Of a DNA stretch of 64,000 nucleotides, positions 59,080 to 64,000 are shown piece by piece; within the stretch, counting starts at the first letter, position 1; each line of letters begins with the position of its first letter. The stretch is from contig JAJEKV010000156.1 of NCBI GenBank assembly GCA_021234155.1, positions 680,001 through 744,000 of the forward strand, written 5' to 3'. Origin of the DNA: Isoetes taiwanensis (taxonomy: Eukaryota; Streptophyta; Lycopodiopsida; Isoetales; Isoetaceae). A program made the position numbers and the translations under genes. The notes beneath the pieces were generated by a model. The model saw nothing but the letters and a program-made list of their open reading frames with translations, searched no databases and was not told the origin of the DNA.

Positions 59080-59480
59080 ATGCCTGGGTGCATATTCACA
59101 CGGGGGTTTACTCCGGGCACCGAGAGCTGTCAGATGGGCATATTTGCCCTTTATTCCTCGATCTGGACCGTACGTAGTGATCCTCGTTTGTGGGGTATGC
59201 ATGTACAAGTTTTTGTATACTGTATATTGACGTTTGCAAAATACTATAAGGTTTGAGGGAATGTACTTAATGGTGTTAATTTTGTACATGTAAGTTTTTA
59301 GGGGCTCTCCCTGCCTTACGTAAACCCCCGTGTGAATATGCACCCAAACAAAAGGGGGTTTCAGGGGGACTTTAATTTAAAAGTAATGGTTGGATCTAAT
59401 GGTTTGTATTTGTTAATATTAATGGTAGTTATGTTTTGCTTGTTATATCAAAAAAAAAAAATTCCGCCCTTCGGACCTTT
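59080..59480. mobile_element. Foldback element, copy 3 (left arm truncated)
   Basis: TGGGTGCATATTCACACGGG at 59085 opens a centre nearly identical to copy 1 (CTTTATTC...GATCTGGACCGTACG). The right arm (59322-59455) is complete, with A-run and GC hairpin CCGCCCTTCGGACC. The left arm retains only about 20 bases. Confidence 0.8.
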
Positions 59481-59856
59481 ACAAAACAAAAGCACGCACA
59501 GGTAAACTTTAAGGGCGTAAATATTAATTACTAAGAAGCTCGGGTATTCTAGTTGACCTGAGATGGTCTTATATTTTTATTTGGCTACTTATGTTGTAGG
59601 TAATAATCAAGCCTTTGCACACGTGGATGTAAATGAAAAACAAAACCAACATCTGCCTTCAAAACGAGAACACCATTTCTGCATCCTCAGTTGTTACAAG
59701 GGCATATATTACAACGGAGTAATTCTTAGTAACACAAATAAACCAATTGGAGGTGTTATAAGGAAATGATGCATTACTATTGTAATGCCATGGTCTGATG
59801 TAAATGTAAGGATTTACATTACAATTGGGAAACAATTTTAATCGGAATATATTGGG

Positions 59857-60090
59857 ATATATGGGCTTCAATATATGTAATAGCAATAAAAAACCAGATA
59901 TATGGGCTTCACTATATAATAGCAATAAAAGGCCTCCAGGTTATCTGCTTCCTGCAAAGGGTCACATTTTTTAATTAGCAACAACCAATGTAACATCAAT
60001 GATACCTGGCAATGAGCTCACCTATGTAGGGAATCAATATTTAATTGCTAGCAGCAATCTGTATAACACTAATGATAGCTGGAAATGAGC
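59857..60090 (+). repeat. Two short diverged tandem duplications
   Basis: ATATATGGGCTTCAMTATAT followed by AATAGCAATAAAA occurs twice at 59857-59931. Then TTTAATTAGCAACAACCAAT...GAGCTCACC...AGGGAAT and TTTAATTGCTAGCAGCAATC...GAGCTAAG...AGGGAAT form a second pair of about 74 bp to about 60105. Confidence 0.65.
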
Positions 60091-60296
60091 TAAGAGCAGG
60101 GAATGAACGCTATCATAATCGGTGAGAGCATATATTCCTGAGAATTGCCTGCCAAGTCCATGTACACGACAAGGGTTTTATCAGAAGACAACTCATTGTT
60201 TGCAAATCATAAGACCCCAGAATGAGTTAAAACTTGCTAAAGTTTTTCCTTCTAAAGTAGTTGAGGTATGCAGCTACGTTCCAATTTTGCCTTTGC

Positions 60297-60590
60297 TCAC
60301 TTGCTTGTGATTATGCTTGCATTTCTACAAGGGTGAAGGCACAATGTTTGCAACCCACAGAACTTGAGATGTTCCTCTGCAAATTCCTGCAGCACATGTA
60401 GATGCAAGAAGGTAGGAGCGGAGGAATGTAAGAAAATAATTAAATCTGCTATGCTAATTGCGTTCATTGCACCTCCATAAGTCCAAATGCCCTGTAGCAC
60501 ATCAAGGATTCCACAAAGCCATAAGATAAACCAGGGGACAAATACCGGAACAATAGTCAACATTACAAAGATATGTGGCAAATCTAACAT
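60297..60590 (-). other. Open minus-strand frame with a membrane segment, unrecognised
   Basis: ESMLDLPHIFVMLTIVPVFV then PWFILWLCGILDVLQGIWTY suggests one or two membrane helices, then a possible internal acceptor (GTGCTGCAG) before EFAEEHLKFCGLQTLC. A second frame at 60877-60641 contains FETVPMLGKRRYNNYRDVCI. They may be exons of a gene on this strand. No family could be named. Confidence 0.3.
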
Positions 60591-61137
60591 AGACTCTGCA
60601 TCATAGCGAATCTAACATAATCAAATGGATATTGGATGCTCTATATTGGATGTTGCATACCTGGGGAAAAGAAACAGAGAGACGAAATAGTTGATGGAAA
60701 ACTTATGGCGTTGTTCCTTCTTCTAGATCTTGCAGCTGTCACATGAATACAAACATCTCTGTAATTGTTGTATCTGCGTTTACCTAGCATAGGTACAGTT
60801 TCGAAGTTGAAAAAATAGATACAAACAATATCTGATCCGGCCTGGTTTGAGCTGCAGAAATCGACCTTGCAGAACAACTGCTTTAGTTAAATAATTGATG
60901 AAATATAAGATGATGAAATTGTAAGATGATAAAAGAATGCCTCGTAAGCGAACCCGGCATGAAAGCTCTCCCCTCCTTAATCGAATGCAAAATATGAAAG
61001 CCCTAAATTAAATCTTGTCTCCAGGAACCTCGATGTCTGCATGAGCTTTTTGGAATATAAAAAATAATTGATCTATCTGCAATATGCCAAACCATTGCAA
61101 AATCATAGATCATATGCCCTTCAAATATAGAAATACA

Positions 61138-61254
61138 GTGCGCACTCTAGATGTACTAATCCATATGCCTCGTGCAACACAGTCATCAAATCATATGAAC
61201 CTTTGGAAAAGACGTACAAAAATAAAGAAATAACCCTCTGTTATTGTGCTATAT
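61138..61254 (+). repeat. Terminal repeat family R3, copy 3
   Basis: GTGCGCACTCTAGATGTACT to CCCTCTGTTATTGTGCTATA matches the blocks at 11427 and 32198. Confidence 0.65.
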
Positions 61255-61342
61255 ATGCGTTTTTAATGAGCTTGTTTTTGCATTAGTTTCATATCATTTT
61301 GAACTTTCATACTATGATTTTTTGGAAGACATCATACAGTAA

Positions 61343-62830
61343 TTTTTTTTTTTTTTTGAAGAACTGTGTCATCAATATATTAAAAGAATGGTAATGTTAC
61401 AAAGCAAGTGAGGAGGAAGGAGAACTGCCCCAAAGAGACAGCGATATCTCGACACTCCACAACAAACTCACAGAAAAACTGCAACTCTACTGCTGTACAA
61501 ACCGACCATCACCATTTACAACACCCAAGAAGTCCCGCCAAATGGCAAACTTCCGCTACTACTCCCCTCAGGGAATACCGAAATAGAAAGCTTTGAAATA
61601 GCTTGTACCGAAGTCGAGGAATCAGAGAGGTCGCAGTTCTTTGAATCCCCTGAAAGATCCACAACCGCCGCTTCCTAAATCAGCCACACCAACCAAGCCA
61701 TGCCATGCACGGATGCAAGGCTTGTTGCCGCTTAAGAGCTGCCAAGCACCGAGATACACATGAAGCAAAGAAGCTGGCGGCTAGTCAATCTCACTTGAAA
61801 CGAGCCCTAACCCAATCTTAGGCAACCCGCAAGTGAGGGCATAAACCGCATAATGCTCCACAGGTCTCACGATGAAGGCCACAACAAGGGCGAGGAGGGC
61901 TCACACCCGGCTAAACCGACTCACAAGGGCATTCACCCCCGTCTGCTGGTGCACCACCGCCACGAAGCACCCTAACCTTCGATGGGGAAGTGAGCTCCAT
62001 GTCCACGCCCAAACCGGCCATTGAGAACCAGGAAGCTCTAGAGACCACTTGCACGAAGGGGCGGTGTGTCATGAATAGCCAGCACCCGGTAAGAAGACCG
62101 CACAAAGCAAGAAGACACAATATCCGGGATGAACCTTCCAAACCCGCACCACCACATCATCCCCGAGGGACTATAGGTATGTGTAGCGGAATACTCCCCC
62201 GCCACGTGCTCCCGTGATAGCCCTGTCCACGCCCCAGCGAAAGCGAGCTCGAAAAAAACTCCCACGGTTAGCCGACCACCCCAATACCAATCCTCCAAGG
62301 TGAGCGGCAGCTCGCCTCCAACGGCCTGCGTCAAAAGCATGCACCTGGCGACCAAGGGCAAGCGATGCGGGGGTAGAGGAACCCACAAGAAAGGAGAAGA
62401 GTGGTGATAAACCGAGGCATAATCTAGCCGGAAGAGCACACGCACATGATCTCAAGCCCGCAACACTCCCCGTGGAGAAAAGGGGATGCATGTGGGAAAG
62501 GCCGGAGACCATATAACAATGGCCGGTGGCAACTCCACATGCATGCAGACGGCTTCCCAAAACGCCACACAATGGCTAAGAGATCGCAACAACAAAAGCC
62601 AAGACTGGAGAAGATGCTCCATCCCGTAATGCTCCAAACAAACTTGGAGACCAACACCTTACTATGCAGCGCTAAATCAAGAATGGCCAAGCCCCCATCC
62701 TCCCGGGGCGGAGACACTTCCACCAAGCCACTTTAACAACCGCCCCTTCATCATCCCCGCCCCACACAAAATTTCGAACAATCTTATCCAAAGCCTGTAT
62801 CTTACCCTCAAGGAGCTAGCATCGCAGATG
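61343..62830 (-). mobile_element. 5'-truncated L1-type LINE, GC-richer family
   Basis: The T run 61343-61357 is the reversed poly(A). On the minus strand, frame 62726-62620 reads VSPPREDGGLAILDLALHSK then VLVSKFVWSITG, the typical L1 ORF2 block after the RT thumb (P...GGLGI.DL...N.AL..KW.W). Downstream frames are broken. The sequence is clearly GC-richer than LINE-1 and LINE-2, so it is a separate lineage or a younger, less mutated copy. The 5' limit near 62830 is approximate and no target duplication was identified. Confidence 0.75.
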
Positions 62831-64000
62831 CTGTATACACATGAGTGCTACAAAGTACTGACTTGCTCTATATGTGGAAATATTAATCATTATTGCAAGT
62901 TCCCTAAAATTGAGATAAAAAATGAAAGCTCAAATATCAAATTCAAGGCTAGCCAATATTTTTATGGGATGGAGGAACTTGTCAATTGCTTATCTATCAA
63001 ATATTAGCTCAAAATGCACTTCCTTGTAAAAGTTGTTGTATTTAAACTACAACTGTCTTATGGGAACTATAATTGGTTCCCATCTCTGCAAATGTCAAAA
63101 CATAATTTTAACTCTGTGTATAATGTAACTAGGCGCATATGATTCAGACAATACTCTGGAATGGAGATGCATAAGAAATGAAATGCAATGATAAAGCATC
63201 AAGTGCCTAAAATCAAAACGTGGAAATGGGCAAAAAAATTTCTGATTTAAAGAAAGAACATGTTTAAGAGAAACGGATGCTTGAGCTCCATTGTGGTCCA
63301 GGAAACTACACAAAACAAGACCATATTCTACAAAGGCAATAGTATTGGCAACATACCTCAAGTAAATTCGATGTAAATTGATAAATGTACCTCAAACCCT
63401 ACGTATAAAGTTGGTTACATCCATTTTCTAACCTGACACGATTACAAAGAACATCACCTGCAAATGTATGGTTAACAGGAAGTCTTGTCCTCCCCATCAA
63501 AACTTGAATAACAGATGTGCATGGCCCTTTGTAAGCCCTTTCTTAACAGTAAAATGTATCCTAACATTTCTCAAAAGCAAATTTCAGCATGGACAGAGTA
63601 AGGATTAGATTTGAGAATATACTGAACCACTCTCAGCAGTTTATAGCATTGTTAATTTGAATAAAAAACTTTTCGTCTTATAGCTATTTGAAGCACTCTT
63701 GTGAATCTTGTGTAAAGAACGCACAATTTCTTCTAGCCTATTCCTTTTCCAGCTGTAAGAAAGTTAAAATTCAACAAGGGCCATACCTGAACATGATAGC
63801 AGCGTCAGCAACTTCCGGGCACCAAACAATACTTATATAACGAATCTTTCATGGCTCCTACGATGCACAATACATGTAAGAACAATTACCAAAAAGAAAA
63901 GAGAAAAAACAAAAGCTTTATGTGCAACCTGCATAACACGATTTTGAAAATTGGCAGCCAGATCTTCAACATCCCTAAAGAATGCAAACAAACAATGCAA
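62831..64000. other. No gene recognised
   Basis: AT-rich, intron-like. A minus-strand 88-codon frame at 63095-63361 has no recognised domain. The window ends here. Confidence 0.5.

Overview
The window looks like nuclear DNA of a land plant with a large, repeat-rich genome. The evidence is fragments of typical plant genes (a pentatricopeptide repeat protein, a CBSCBSPB-type CBS/PB1 protein, a LigB/DODA dioxygenase, an AVT/SLC36-like amino acid transporter and an 8-cysteine LTP-like secreted protein), GT-AG introns, L1-type LINEs, and Copia and Gypsy-like LTR elements with initiator-Met primer sites. A tyrosine-recombinase element and a beta-type DNA methylase remnant would be unusual in a flowering plant. 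A seed-free plant such as a fern is my guess, with low confidence. Almost everything here is transposon or broken gene; only the small LTP-like ORF looks intact.

Layout. 0-3.4 kb: tyrosine recombinase remnant, Copia gag/protease remnant with LTR and a tRNA-Ala-like sequence, and a second small Copia-type LTR. 3.4-5.8 kb (minus): an N4/N6 DNA methylase remnant, then three in-phase exons of a SpoU RNA methyltransferase. 6.7-19.95 kb: a direct tandem duplication (about 6.9 kb, 6.1 kb and a 0.26 kb stub) carrying the exons of an unrecognised gene; each copy has its own later insertions, including a foldback element and a PPR gene fragment in copy A and a LINE-like insert with target duplication in copy B. 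20 kb: an amino acid transporter exon. 21-24.5 kb: palindromes, a Helitron-like 3' end and the LTP-like gene. 25.8-28.6 kb: a DODA remnant lying between two copies of a CBSCBSPB terminal exon. 28.6-33.6 kb: short tandem repeats, a retroposon tail and foldback copy 2.

33.6-43.6 kb (minus): a nearly complete LINE of about 8 kb with a perfect 15-bp target duplication, inserted into the coding sequence of an older, 5'-truncated LINE. 43.6-45.3 kb: unrecognised degraded coding sequence. 45.56-57.5 kb: two related Gypsy-like LTR elements; the second has both LTRs (about 1.55-1.6 kb) and about 6.6 kb of internal DNA with only a mutated gag zinc knuckle, so it resembles a non-autonomous LARD/TR-GAG element. 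57.5-64 kb: non-coding DNA, foldback copy 3, short duplications and a 5'-truncated LINE.

Genes do not form operons here. The main functional relationship visible is transposition history: nested insertions, duplication followed by divergent decay, and gene fragments carried inside or between mobile elements.
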